64,000 nt of DNA from Pithys albifrons albifrons (lineage: Eukaryota > Chordata > Aves > Passeriformes > Thamnophilidae). Shown here piece after piece: positions 13,889 to 27,510 of the stretch. Position 1 is the stretch's first letter; the number at the start of each line of letters is the position of its first letter. The position numbers were made by a program, and so were the translations under genes. The stretch spans positions 8,357,160 through 8,421,159 of the forward strand of contig NC_092465.1 in the NCBI RefSeq assembly GCF_047495875.1. The letters run 5' to 3'. The notes under the pieces were generated by a model. That model saw nothing but the letters and a program-made list of their open reading frames with translations, was not told the origin of the DNA and did not search any database.

Positions 13889-16219
13889 TTAGTACCAACC
13901 CACTCAAAGGTTAAGACAGGGACAGGTTACCTGTAAGGTCAGTCATATCCTACTTCTACAACTTGGCTTAAAGCTGTTAGAGTTGATAGTGAGGTTATTT
14001 GAACCTGAATTTTGTGCTTACTTGAGTGACAGTTCTACCTGTTGTGTCAGAAGGCACAGTAGTAAAACATTTTCAGCTGAAACACACAATTTGAACTCTT
14101 ATTTTCAAAAGCTATATGGGATGCTATTTTTCTCTTTCTCCAGAATACTTACTCTCCTAATGGTCAAACTCTTAGTATGGTTTATCTAGTTCCATGGTGC
14201 TTCTAGCGTCTGGCATTGAGATAACTTTTCTTTTAGAACTACAAAGTAATCCTTTGGAGAAATTTATGAAAACTTTTGAATATGAATTTATGAAAGTCAT
14301 GATATACCTCTTTATTTCCCTTCCACCTTTTAATCAGTTATCGCTGCACTGTTTGCCCAGTCAATGTTAATGGAAGTTGAAGGTGCAGGAATCTTCAGTC
14401 AACTAAATATGTCTAGGGAAAAGTCAGGTGTCTCCTCTCTCTGGAAAAAAAATAAATTGAAAATAGGCCATCATTAAAATAAAGACAGGAGTTTAATGTA
14501 CTTTATAATGGCTCTGCTTCTGTTATACTTGGTGCTAAGATCACTGTTTTTCAGACTTGGGGAAGAAGTGCAAATGGTATATCTGCTATGTATGCTGTAA
14601 AATATACTCTTTCCCATTAAAAGAAATATCACAGACTATAAAGTGGCTGATAGGCAATATCAATATAGAATCTGCAGAGAGTAGAACTCAATTCTATGTA
14701 TCATTGGAAGGATTCAGATATTTCAGAGTTCTAAACCTGAATATTATCTGTAAGCACTAATTTTCTCTCTTGGGCTGCCATTGTCACCTGCAGGTTTTGT
14801 TGATGTGAGTAATTAGTTAAGCTGGATGTAGTATTTTGTGTCAAAGCAAGTTTAATCTCAATGCTCTGTATCTCTTCCTCACGTAATTACAGCCTGTGCT
14901 ACTACCTTACATCAATACTGGGGTAATCTGTGCTAAGAAATACTATGCACAGTTAAGAACTAGACACCAAGTGATAAAGAATGGCCTTATTTAATGGGAA
15001 GTCTGCCTGGTGATATCATGCACCATATTAGGTTGATTAGTATGTAGCTTTAAAAGGCAAAATTACAGTGCAGGTATTACCTGTAGCGCAGTATGGAAGT
15101 GCTGCACATAGAATGTAATGAGGTTAAAGTCCTTGTAAGATCACAGAAAGCCAGTGATGAAAGTCACACCGTTGATGTGCCCTTGCTTCTGCAGGAAGTT
15201 CACACTTCCATTTTCCAGCACAGAAGGTCACCATCCTTTCCTTTCTGTCACTTGCCCCTGTAATTCTGTCCAAGTGACTGCAAGATGATTCGAGGGAAAA
15301 CATCACTGCTCCTCCTCGGTTCTTGCTGCTCCATGTACAGCTGCTGCCCCTGTGCAGCCTCCCACTGTACTGGGCTTATGAGCAGGTCCCTGATTTTGCA
15401 TGCAGACTCCAACACCTTTGTCCAAGGTGTGCCATGATCTGTTCCAGGATCACTCCTGACAAATGTCTGGAGGAGCCACTCAGATATCTTTGCCATCTAT
15501 TGAAAAATAGCACTATGAGGAAGGAAAGGTTTGTCAGCTGGTTTGGCCTCCTATAGATTTGAAGAGACTGTGAGATGTTTGCCTGTATGTTTGCTTTTGA
15601 GATCGACTGAACTGACTTGACTTCAGTGCCTTTTGTTTGCTGTCCATGAATTTCCTGCAACAATCAAACATTACCTGTGGATCCTTCATGAATCACAATA
15701 ACTCTTAATGTTGACTGAATGCAAAATATGTGTTACATTTCCTGAAAATATTTTGGATTTGTATGTCGTCTGTGTTACGGGAATCATCAGTTGGTGAACT
15801 TTCTCCCATAATAAGAGGAATAGTCTTTCTTAATGTTAGTTGTTTCCTTTGAGGGGGAAGAATTTATTGCAAGAATTCACTGGTGAACTTTACAACCAAA
15901 TTGTGTGTATCAGCAAGTAAATACCAATTTTTCTTATTTTTTTGATCTAGATTGTAAATGTCCATTCTGCTTTTGTCACAAGCAATGCTAATGGTCTTTT
16001 GCAGCATAGTCTCCACATCTTTTTTGGTCTGCATATAAATAAGAGAGTTTATCCATTGCTTCCTGTAGAAGATGCACATTTGGAAGTGCATTTTGTGCAG
16101 TCAGTGTCCCTCACTGTAGAATCACTTGCATTTTTTTTCTTCTAGTTTATGATTGCATAGCATGTCTGATAACATCTACTGATTTTTTACTTGAATGAGA
16201 AATACCTGACAGCTAGGAT

Positions 16220-16280
16220 TTGGTTTTAGGTGGAGGTTTTTTTGTTTGTTTGAATGTTTGTTTTTGGGGGATTTTTTCAT
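16220..16280 (+). repeat. Short G/T-rich low-complexity tract
   Basis: TTTGTTTGTTTGAATGTTTG followed by TTTTTGGGGG. Same character as the larger tract at 4.3 kb. Confidence 0.7.
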
Positions 16281-16797
16281 TTGAGTGTTACTAATTTCCT
16301 TCCAGCTGTAGGCTCTAGAGAGAAGTGAAAAACTCACTTAAATTCTTCTTTTGCTACCACATCTGTAAAACCCTGTTAATTTTTTTTGTTTATCAGTTCT
16401 TCTCTAATATTTAATGAGTTCATGTGATCTTTTCTTAAAAAACTATAAAAATACCTTCATAGTATTAATGAGGCACTGAGGTATAAACTCGTGTATACCT
16501 TTTATTACTGTTAACCTTTGAGTTAAGCTTTCCTTTGCATATATATGTTCTTACTTTTTTCTCCCTTTTTAGAAGAATTTCTGATCTTTTGATAGGTTAG
16601 TTTATCAATATGATGTGTAAGAGGTAAGGCTTGGTGACTTTAACACTCCTTTTTGTCTTCAGTGTCATTGTTTCTGGTCTCTGACTCTATGAGTCAGGTA
16701 ACTGACTGTAAAATGTCATTACCCATTTAGTTTCCAGCCTTCAGTTTAGCTGGAAAAAGTTGAATGTGAATAGAATCAAACCTTGTGAGAAAAGAAC

Positions 16798-16832
16798 AAA
16801 AGAATAAAAAATAAAAATAATAAAAAAGAAGC
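16798..16832 (+). repeat. A-rich simple repeat
   Basis: Imperfect AATAAAAAATAAAAATAATA-type array. Confidence 0.7.
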
Positions 16833-19057
16833 AATCTCAGGGTTAGATGCAATCTGGGGCTATTTGAAAGGGCATCTCTTACAGCAAAACTGTCTGCAGA
16901 ACAAAAGCTAGAAAAATGTTTTCCTCTTCATTCTTCTAGACCTGACAAAAATTTCTCCCGTGACATGCAGTACAGAATCTCCTTCCTAGTGCCCCCTTTC
17001 CTTGGCAGGAATGACTCCCTCAGCTGGCTGTCTGAGCCAACTATCAAATATTCTGCATATAAAATTTCAATCTTTATTACTGTATATTACCAATGTAAGA
17101 GTGCAGAGGCATAAATAAACTTATCATAACAGCCGAACTAGAAATACTGTCCATCTTATTTGGTGTCCAAAAGAAAAATATGACTTTTTAAAGTTCTCCT
17201 GGCCACCACAATTTTTACTGCTATCTGATGAAGGCATAGAGGGTACTTCCATCATTGCCAGTGGCACCACGAGCAATCTTAGAAAAAACTGCCGTGTACT
17301 GTTTCTGTACTCAAGCTGCCCAAAATTTTTTCCAACTCAAAAATGCAAAGCTAGGAGGGAGACTTTTATAGGTGAAGTTGCTCTGGGTGACTGGTGAACT
17401 ACTTGGGATGTGATACAATGTAAGTGGTGTAGAAAACACTGCCCTTGTCGGTGTTGGGGTTTCCTCTCAGGGTTTTGATTCCATGCCTTATGAGTCAGAA
17501 AATGCCACAATATACTGAGCTTTGAAATCTTGTAACATTTTCTCTGAGTGGAATCATTATTGACATGTTTCATTTGACATTTTAAAAAAATCATTTAAAT
17601 ATAATTATGAAAGAAAATCCTATTTAAAGGAAAAAATCACCAGTTTTTCACTTTTCAAAACATGTTGTTTATATTGATTATTTATATATTAGTTTGGATA
17701 GCATCTCTTGTGTGCAAGTAAATCTATCTGAATTCATGATGTAGATTAAGTGAGTGGTGCTCTGCCAGGTGAACAGGTGCAGATCTGATCTGAGACATGA
17801 GTCCCCTTCCTGGGCACATATTTATGTTATGTGAACTGTAATTTTTTAAAAAATAAGCTGTATATGAAATTGTGGAATCAGTACTATAAGCTTGGTATGT
17901 AATAAATATTTTCATAATTACATGATGTGATTGTTAATTGAGCATATTGAATAGTTAAGTGTATGAACACTCCTTATCAGATCATAGAACAACTTCATCA
18001 ACAGAATGAGTATCCTCTTAATGAGTCCGAGTATTACATTTCCTCTTCTACAGGGATACAAGAAATCCTGATGTGATCCACACAATGTAGCTAATATTCA
18101 CAATTTGGGCATTATTTGTAGGACTTTGTAATTGCATTTATAATGGTGTGTGTTATTTTTCTGATGAAATACATGACAAAAATGTTGTATAGAGTTAGAT
18201 GCCACATCACTTCAGCATTTTACTGTGTTAGGATGTGCTGGCATTGTACTTTTTATCTCCCCTCAGGTGTATGTGCAGCCAAACATCTATTTTATAGATG
18301 AAAAATAAATGCAAGAGAATCTCGGGTACTAATTAGAAGTAGCACCTAAAAACACAGCACTTGGAAATAACTTCATGCTGAAAGACTTCAAAGACTTTTT
18401 GTCTTAAAAAGGTAGCACATTAGAAAAAAAATGAAATGTAAATTATTACTTTTTTTTTCCATTGCCTTGTGGTGTTTCACAAGGAGTGTTTAATTGGCTA
18501 TAAGACCTCAGAGTGATAGCTTTTTGCCTTTTCATAGCTAAAAATAAAATTATGTTTCATAGGTACTCCTGTAACTTTGCTTATATGCTGAAAAGAATGA
18601 ATATAGTTTTCTTTGCGTTATTTGTTGCATACTCCCAATATTTCTCCTAGAGGTGGGACAAACAGTGATTAAGTTCTGCAGTCAGTGCCAGATCCAAGCT
18701 CTGCCAAACTTTGTTCGTGATATGTTTCAAATATTTTGAAAGTTACAGTTTCCTCCCAGCTGCTTCCCCTGCTGTAGGGAATAAGTAACCTGCTCCTGCC
18801 AAGAGCTAGCTACCTTTCTTTATTTTGTTTTTCCTTTCAAACCCAAATATGCCAAGCATGTCCTGGTCACTGAGCACAGACTTGTAGTGCTGATATTTCA
18901 CTCCAGGGAGCTTGGAAGCTTTCTTCCTCTGCCCTGCTACTGAGTAAGAAATGTGAAAAGTCTTTCTTAGTCATTGCTATCAGGCCAAGTGTTCTTGGCC
19001 CAAACTAGGCATCTGCTTGAAGCAAGACATCTATCCTCAAATGCAGTAGCTATTTTC

Positions 19058-19086
19058 TTCCTAGGAAGTAGTTTCCTTCCTAGGAA
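19058..19086. promoter_or_regulatory. Paired TTCCTAGGAA palindromes (STAT-like, N4 spacing)
   Basis: The 10-bp palindrome TTCCTAGGAA occurs at 19058-19067 and 19077-19086, 19 bp apart start to start. TTC-N4-GAA is the spacing preferred by STAT6. Functional meaning is inference. Confidence 0.3.
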
Positions 19087-22000
19087 ACTCCATGTATAGG
19101 TTCCTTTCTTGGAGAAAACAAAGTGGAATACCTCTGTTCCCAGTTTAAGGCTGCGCCTTTAAAGATGGTCCAACTGAAAATAAGTGTTACAGTGATCCTG
19201 TCAGTGCTTATTTGGTTTCATATTTAGGGACAGTGCTTGGATAGAAAAATTAATGTTTGTACTCTGTGGAGGTGGAATATATGTGAGTTAGTATGTGGTA
19301 TAGAAATTTATATGCACATCTTAATTAAATTATATAATAGAAATTGAGTAGTTGATCTTCAGATACATCATTGCATCACATAACCTGTGATTTCCAGTGG
19401 CCCAAGTACAAGATGTCTTGTCAGACTCAAAATGAACCACGTCTAAGTATTGAGAATAGGTTTAACCCTGAAATCTTAAGTAGTGGAACTAAATGGATCC
19501 TTGCTAAAAGGTACTGCTCCTGAAAATAAGAGGGGCTGAAAGAGTCTGTTGAGAGATTGGATGTGAGTTTAATCTTGCCTTTTTTTCCTCTCTGTGTGAG
19601 AAAAGAAAAAAATTCCAATATGTTATGGAAACCTGGTTTTGGTATTGCGCACATCTGTGCCTTTGGAACAGGCCCACTTTAAAAAGTGTAATGTGATTGT
19701 TTTAGTATGCAGTACAAAATATTCCTGAAGCCTGACCTGCAGTGGTGGAGGAAGCTTCTGCAGTCTTTCTGTAGGCAGTTTTGGTGGAAAAATGAGGTAC
19801 TAAGGAAGCACAGGGCATTTTTTTATTTTTTGAAATTCCTCCCTTTTGTAGGGAGTTAATGGTTTTGGGCTGTCCTTGCAGCCTCCTGGCTCTGTTGTCA
19901 GCAGTGTTGCTGTGCAGCTGTGAGACCTGGCCCGTGCACACAGGTGGGCACAGCCCTCTTGGCTGGATGCCCGTTTACTGGCACTTGGGAGTCCCAAGCC
20001 TTGCCCTGGCTCTGAGCTGGGCAGCACCAGCTGAGCATCTCTTACCATTGCTGGGTAGGGGTTCTTAAAGAAAACCTGGTTCTGTAGGTTTTAAACTGTA
20101 TTTCTGCAAACTCTTTACAGTTTTGGAAAGCACATGCCCTACTCTTCTTCATATGTGTAATATATAACAGAAATGTGTTTCCTCTGTGCAAAGCTGTAAC
20201 AGTAAAGGGCAGCATTTGAGGCTGTTTCCTGCAGTGTGTGAGTGGGAGGGACTGGAAGAGTTGTTCCGTGACCTTTAATGACAAAGTGCTGAGGCAACAG
20301 TCCCCACAGGTATGTTTGCTGTGTGCTGGATAAATTCATATTTAAGAGTGAGTTTTTACCCTAATAGTGAATTTTTTCAGTGACACAAACAACAGTCAGA
20401 CAGCTGAAGGGGACACTCTACAGAACAGAGCAGAATAGGCTCCAATTTTTGGCATTTTCTCAGTGTGTTTCATATTACACCGTAAAATAAATGGATTTCT
20501 CTTATTGATAATTCCCCCCAAGCATTATTAGTGTGAAAGGTCTTTCTTTAGGTAAGTTGTTAATGACACCATGGTAGGATTTGTTTTTCTCCTTTGTCAG
20601 CTCACATTATTATATGAAGAGCTACAGTGGATTCTGCACTTAGTGTTTAAGGGAAGCCTGCATGCTCTTTGTAAAGGAAAACCCAACAGGAAATGGTAGG
20701 CCTGGTGCCAGAATTCCAGGTCAAACTCCTGTAATCTGGGCTCTGAAAGAATTCAGGATAAAAAGCCGTAATGGCCATTTTGGCTCTGAATCTACTGCAT
20801 ATAATGAATACAATCTATTTTGTTTACTTCAGTTCTGACTGTCCAGCCTTTATATAGTTGAAATATACAATTTGGAAAACAAAATCAACTTCATATGAGT
20901 ATGTGGAACTGCTAAGTGTCTTCTCTGTAGTGACCTCATTTTCAGCCTGTGAGCTAGAATAAGTTCATGTTTAGAACTACTAAAACTGATCTACATTTGG
21001 AAAATATGGGAACATTTCTGTCTGTTTCAATTTAGTGCATGAAAGTTTTTTTTCTATTAGCATAGAAAATGAAAATAGCAAAAAAAAAATCTGTTTGACA
21101 AATTCACCATCAGGGAAATGTTTAATTAAAGAAAATAAAAACGAGTAAGTGGAAACAAATTTAAGATCTCTCATTTAGCAAGGTATTTAATTTTCTTCCA
21201 AAGCAAAATATTTAGGCTTGAAAATATGGGTATTCTGCCAAGGTACAGTTACACCAAAGCAGATTTTGTTTCTGTTTGTATTTATGGATCATCCCTTCTT
21301 GCATGTCCTGTAATACATCCTTGGTAAGGAAGTAGAGGAGAAAAAGCAATGGTTTCTGTTTAGGGTTTCCTCATGGCAAAATGGTGCTTATTCTAGATCC
21401 ACTTAGTTTAATAATTACATATTATGAGCACTGGATACATGTTTTTCATCTTTGGCATTCTAGTTTATTCAATCCTTCCAGCTATTTTCCTCTTGTTTTG
21501 CATGCAAACCCAAAACATTTCTGAATAGGTGTGTTAAACTTTTAATAGAATATTTTATGTGTGTCTTAAGCAGTTATTGAGCAAGTATATGTTTAGTAAT
21601 GAAGTTAACATTTCAGTGAAAAAAAATGACAGGGAAAACAAGAAACTAAGAAAAAATAATCTGAAAGGGGAGAATAATTCAAATGGAAAGTAAATGCTGA
21701 ATTGCTTGAATTACCAGAAACAGATAATTGCCTGGCATAATCATTAGGATAAATTTGGAAACATAATTTAAATATTTCATCTTTGAAACCAATGTGTGAC
21801 TAAAGTATGGAGAAAAGTTCTATTGTTTCATTCTCACATCACACCTGGAACAGATCTGGGCTCCTCCTTTTGTTGGTAACACTGTCAAGTTACCACTAAA
21901 TGTTCGTGCTGTTCAAGAGCAGTTGTTGGCTTGCCAAGAATACCATTGTTTAAGCTTTCCGTGGTATTCTTCTTGTTGTAATATTCCCATTCAGCTACTT

Positions 22001-23101
22001 TTTTTGTAAATTAATTGTAGAGGTAAGCTGCACAAAATGTTCCTAACTAATTTGTCACCTTTGTAATTTTGAAAGAAGTGACATAAAGCCCATGATGATA
22101 ATTTAAGACAGAAACTTAATTGCTTGTGTCTCTTTTCCTTTAGAACTAAGACTTCATCTTTAAGCCAAATAAAATCCATTGTCAATGCCCCCAGATACAG
22201 CCAGAACCCTTTCAGGCCAGTATGATGGGCTTTGGTTGATCTGTTTTGATCAGAAGACTTGTTTGTAGGAGTTTGAGCTTACACCTGAGTTTCCTGTTTG
22301 TGTCCTGAGGATAAGACTCTTTCCTAGGTCATTTTTTCCTCCACACCTGCATTCTGCTCTTGTGGAGCTTGCACTGAGTGTGCCATGGAGGGCAGGACCT
22401 GTTGGGTCAAGATAAGCACTGTCCCGGTGCTCCTGCCCAGCTGCTGGCACTGCCTGTCCAATTCCCCACGCTTCAGCAGATCAGTGCAATTGCATGTGCA
22501 GACTAAACAATGATATCCAAGCCCAGTGAATGCCAAAGGAAATTCTGCCAGGGTTTTCAAATGGTGGTGCCAAGCCTGTGTTTCTATAACAATACTGGTT
22601 GGATAGCTGCAAACTCACCATTTAATTTTCAAATTATCTTGCATGGGTATTTCCCCAAAACTCTATTAGTATGGCAGATAAGGAACACATATAAAATAAG
22701 TCCTCTTCAGTGCTTTCATTTCGCAGGTTGAATTTAGATACACAGGATTTAATATTTCCAGGGAAAAATTCTTAATGGCACATGTGATTTCTGAATGTAT
22801 TATTTCTATTCAAAGTGCAGATGACCAATCAGTAGAAATAATTCAATATAGACTGGCAGTTAAAGTTTATAAAAAATTAAAAAAAAAATCAAAAATCAGT
22901 GCCTGGCTGTGATTTATATGTTTCTGGTTACATGGTAATTCTCATGAGCTAACCATCTTCATTTAGTCAACATGTTTTTCTCATAAAGCAGAATGAGGCA
23001 CCTGCTATTTTGGAAAAAGCTGGTTTAATAATTGTGAATACAAAAGTGCCTATCTTGTTTATTTTTATAACAACAAAATATTTTGTTTATCCTTTGGTAG
23101 T

Positions 23102-23142
23102 ATAAAATGAAATAAAATAAAATAAAATGATAAAAAAAACCA
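23102..23142 (+). repeat. (AAAAT)n simple repeat
   Basis: ATAAAATGAAATAAAATAAA-type pentamer array followed by a run of A. It is an interrupted microsatellite with no coding content. Confidence 0.8.
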
Positions 23143-25154
23143 ACAAAAACATTTCCTGTCAGTTATGTAGTTCTGTGGCATTTACCTGCATCTGCTACTT
23201 TGTGGGCCCACTCCACTGTGAAGCAAAACTCCTGTTAACTCCAGTAAAATCAGGATTTTGACAAAGATGTCTAAATTCTGTCCCCTGAAAAGGGCTGAGA
23301 GTAAATGCACTGGTGACTTACTCATTTTATTGCACTGACTGCCATAATGATGAATATGTATTAAAATGAGAAGCCTTTCTATTGCACAAAGATAATTTAG
23401 TTATTATTCAGCCTCATATTTGAAATTTAACTTCATTTTCAGTGGCAGCAAATTCATAACTGCGAAATATGTCCTCTTGTTTTCTATGTCAGAATTTCAG
23501 ACTCAGTTTAATAAGATCACAAACTTAACTTTTGCTACTTTCAGAGCTACACACAAAGTAGCAAAGTGTAAAGGGGATTGTTTTTCCTGGGTAATTAGCA
23601 ATCCTGCCAACTGTGTGTTCCACATCTGCAGTGCTGTTTATTATCACTGTCCAGTTGATGATGACATATCTATTTCTAGAAGTAGAGTCTCAGACTTTGA
23701 GCTGTGAAGATACCTTGTTCAGTCCTAGCCAAAACAGCAGCTTTCTTGACAAGTGTTTACACCAAGTGACAATGTATTTGTGGCACTGGAAGAGACTTAC
23801 TTCCACTTGTTCTCCAATTTCATTGACTGAACATCTACGATGCACTGGTAGATGTTACCACTATTTGATAGTATGCATGTATTTGTTTCACCTTTCAAGT
23901 GCCAGCAGCAACTGGAAAGTTCAATAGCAAGTAATGTGCCTTGATACTATCCTTGCTCTCACTTAGAGTTTAGGTATTATATTGCTTAATCAGGTGCTCT
24001 GTATACTCTGTTTTGATTTCAATTTCTTCAAGATGCAGTTTACTGGAGCATGTGCTGGATTTAGCACAGTTTCCGTGAACTAGAGAAATAACCTGGAAAG
24101 CAGTAAGTAATAAGCATCAGCATTGTCAGTGTACACCTGGAAATCCTACTCCATGACCTTGTTTGCCTTGGACATGCTCTGCTCGGAGTGCCAGATTCTC
24201 AAGAGCTGCATTAGGCAGCTTGTTAAGGGCAGCCCTGAGGCCACCTGGATGTATCACACTTGTGGTTTTTCACTGCAAGCAGCCTGAGTGTGATGGTAGG
24301 TACTGAGCCATCAGCCCTGGCTGAGTCAGCTTGCTGAGATGCCTTCACATGGACAAAAAGGGGTGAGAAAACTGCACCCAGAGACTGGTCTTTTACTGCA
24401 TTATGGTATTGAATTTTAATTTTCTCCCTTGTTATGCTTGTCTGTGAAATGTCAGTCACATACACAGCACTGCAGAAGTAGGAAAAGTGGTGAGCTCTTG
24501 GAAGGGTTTAAAAGGCACAGAATGTTCATGTTCCTGTCACAAGTAGGAATGCTCCATTTTATTTGAGAACTGTAGTTATATAGGAGTAGAGAAGCATATA
24601 AATCTTCCTTTATTGAAATCAGCATCTTCTCTGAAGTGTAGCCTTGCCAATTCTCTAGTCTGTGTGAAATCCGGTCTGGGCCACTCCAAAGCTGGGTTGT
24701 CCGTGTTCCATCTGACTTGTATCAGCAGAAAGGTCAACTCCTGACACTGCCAGAGAAGTGCTGCTCTATTGAGGTACTTTATTATCCCTCCAGGGAAGAG
24801 CTGTAATAGCGTTTGTGACTGAGACTGAGAATTTGTTCCCTAATTTTCCTCAGTAGTCCAGGGACATGTACGTTATTTGAGCAACAGCTGTCTGAGTCCT
24901 TTGCCAAGCTGGCTCAGTAATGGTCCTTGGTGCAATGCAAGAGAGCAAAAACGTTTCCGTGTGGAAGGGAAAGCTGAGGAATTTTGTCAGAATTTTGGAA
25001 ATGGTGGAATGTCCTGAGCTGGCAAAATGACAGTGTCTGATCTTTCACCATGACCGTGCAGTGTGGGCTGAGAAAACCAAAATGTTGGTATGGTATAAAT
25101 TTTACTACTCTTTAATTTTTTTAACACTTTATGCATATTTTCTAATCTGATGCC

Positions 25155-25196
25155 CCTCTCTCTTTCTTTCTCTCCTTTTTTTTTTTTCTTCTCAGA
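25155..25196 (+). repeat. Pure pyrimidine tract
   Basis: CCCCTCTCTCTTTCTTTCTC followed by a long T run and TTCTTCTCAG. It has the look of a strong 3' splice site, but no exon-like sequence follows it. Confidence 0.7.
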
Positions 25197-27422
25197 GGGA
25201 AGAGCTAAATAAAAGTTTAGGTACCTGAAGGTATACAGGAGTAATAACCCACTGGACCTTACTAGAGTTGTGTGGCACATAAGCAGTGATGTAGCCTGTC
25301 AGGAAGGCACTCTGTTTGCCACAGCCCTTTCCCCTCCCTTTCTTTTGGGGCTGATTTACAGTTAATTGCATTTCAATCAAGTTGGAATGGACTAACAGAC
25401 TGAAGTCTATCAGCCTAGCTTTTAACACAATGAAATCATGTTTAGTGCTTTGTTCTAGGTGGCAAAATGACTATCTCTACTTTCTTCCAAGTAATGACAG
25501 AAATACAGAGGGAGATTTCTGCATTATAAAAAGTGTGATGAGTAAGGTGTGACGAGGAATGGCAGAAACAGTCACATTTTGGACTTTTGTCCACCAACTC
25601 ATTGCTATTTGGGTTAGATAACAGCCTCCCATTTATGCTGGTACACACTTATATCTTTTAATTTTCACATATTTTTGTTCATTTACTTTGTAGAGTTTTG
25701 TCCAGTTGTGTTCTAAAAGTGAGGAAAACTTTTATTTCTTCTGATAGGAGAATAATTATGGCATAATGTGTGTCTTCTTTCAACTTTTTGCAATTTTTGA
25801 CAGCTCCTTAAGTGATGCCAAATTAACATCCTGCTGTCACACGATTTGAGAAAGCTAGAGCTGTGTTATTCTTAATGTGTTCCTGAAACATAGAAAATGA
25901 GACAAATTCTTCTCGTGCAGCCTGGATTTGGGAAGCCTTGAGTAAGCACATCTCTGTAAAGGTGTTATGCTCACTCCCAAGCAGAGTCCCAGGGAAGCAG
26001 AAGAGAACTGGACAAGAATTTCTCCATCCCAGAAGACTGGGGAAGAAATGGCTCCAGCAAACTGTGCTGTCTGCTGTGGATGGCAGGACCAAAGCTCTCA
26101 AATGGTCACTACTGAAGTTACCAGCTAAAGAATTGATAAACTTGTAGGAAAAACTTGGAACTTTCTAAACGAGAACACTGTTGTCATGGCAGTACATGGA
26201 AGAGGAATGTATCTGTCACAAACCTGGGTGTGATGGTTTAGTTTTACTGTGAAAACTAAGCTGATGGTACACGTGGATTCCACAGCAGGTGTGGGTAGAG
26301 CCCCACTTCAGTCACTGGAACTTTTTTCAGCTGCATTCTTTGTGATTACTGGCATTTCAGTCTATCTAGCCCTTGTCTTGTCTTTGTGAAGTAATTCAGC
26401 ACCTTCCCTTCTGTTTACATCTTTTCAACATGTATAGAAGTGACTTGCTCAGGCAGCAGACAGTCATGTTCTTTCCACTGAGCTTGTCACAGACATTACT
26501 ACCTGTGGTTGCTGGTCGCTGCCCTCCTCACTGTCTCCCACAGTCTGCAGTGAATATTTCCTCATCTGCTTCAGTTCAACTCCAGAGAGCTTGGTTTGAC
26601 TGCACTATGTATTTCACTGTTGTGTTGTTGTTCTTCAGGGGGTTTTTTTGTAAATCAGTGCCCCAGTGGATTTGTTAATATTCAAGAGCTGTGTTTCCTC
26701 TGCCCTGTCTGAATTACTGGCATGGGATATTGTAACACTGAGACATGATCCTGTACAATTGCATGACAAGGAAGAAATTAATTTTGTAAATGAATAGTGT
26801 TTGCTGAGAAGAGTTGAAGATTTTTATACATTGATATACTAAAGTAATAGGGACCACTGCAAATTATCATGAGGTGAGCATGACTTGGTATGAAATCCAG
26901 TGATAAGAGTAGGAGAAGAGGACAATACAATGAGTATGGAGGTAGATTTGAATTTTCCAAGTCAATCCATGCCTCATCACTTCATTCTGGAGTTGAAGAA
27001 GTTGGGAGAGCAGAGCTAATTTGCTTACGCTGGTGGGGTGTTCCTGTGCCTCTGCTGCTTCCATTTCTGTAGGTACTGCACCATAAGATCTCTGTCTGCA
27101 TTTTGGTTAATTTTTGTTGGGCATAGATGGGAAAAGGAAGTAGAAGAACTGTATAAATCAGAAAGTACAGTAATTACCTGTGTACAGCTTTGCAAGCTAT
27201 TTTGAATAGGGAATATTCTGTATAATGAAAGATTGTCTGGAAGAGTACATTATAAGAATGCATTACATTAGAAAACTAGTGCAGAATAAATGTTTTCTTG
27301 AAAACTAACAGCAGCCTAAAATTTAGGAAAGCAGTGGAAATCTTGCTCAGCTGACACGTGACTTCTCTGGCATATTGAAATTCGGTCTGTATCTGTAATA
27401 TCTTTGTAAATGACTATTTTAT

Positions 27423-27510
27423 TTAATTAGTAAGTACTTAATTAGACAAAGATTTGTCTAGCACCTCCTGTTTATTAAATCATAAAGCGTTCTCTATTTT
27501 AATTAGCATG
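27423..27510. promoter_or_regulatory. Homeodomain-site cluster, candidate conserved non-coding element
   Basis: TTAATTAG occurs at 27423-27430 and 27438-27445 on either side of an AAGTACTT palindrome, and a further TTAATTAG follows near 27500-27507. TAATCAATTTGATGAAATG, a PBX/HOX-like string, follows just after. Such dense TAATTA sites are typical of developmental enhancers, but AT-rich intron also produces them by chance. Confidence 0.25.

Noticed and set aside
15124..15663. Several overlapping - strand open frames of 60-95 codons
   Set aside because: Considered as a retroelement fragment, but no reverse-transcriptase, integrase or CR1 motif could be seen.
25155..25210. Strong pyrimidine tract plus CAG resembling a 3' splice site
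   Set aside because: The following sequence hits stop codons early and does not match any DPP10 segment; treated as a simple repeat.
26229..26290. TGTGATGGTTTAG start resembling an LTR beginning
   Set aside because: Only about 13 bases fit; no LTR body, poly(A) signal or matching end was found.
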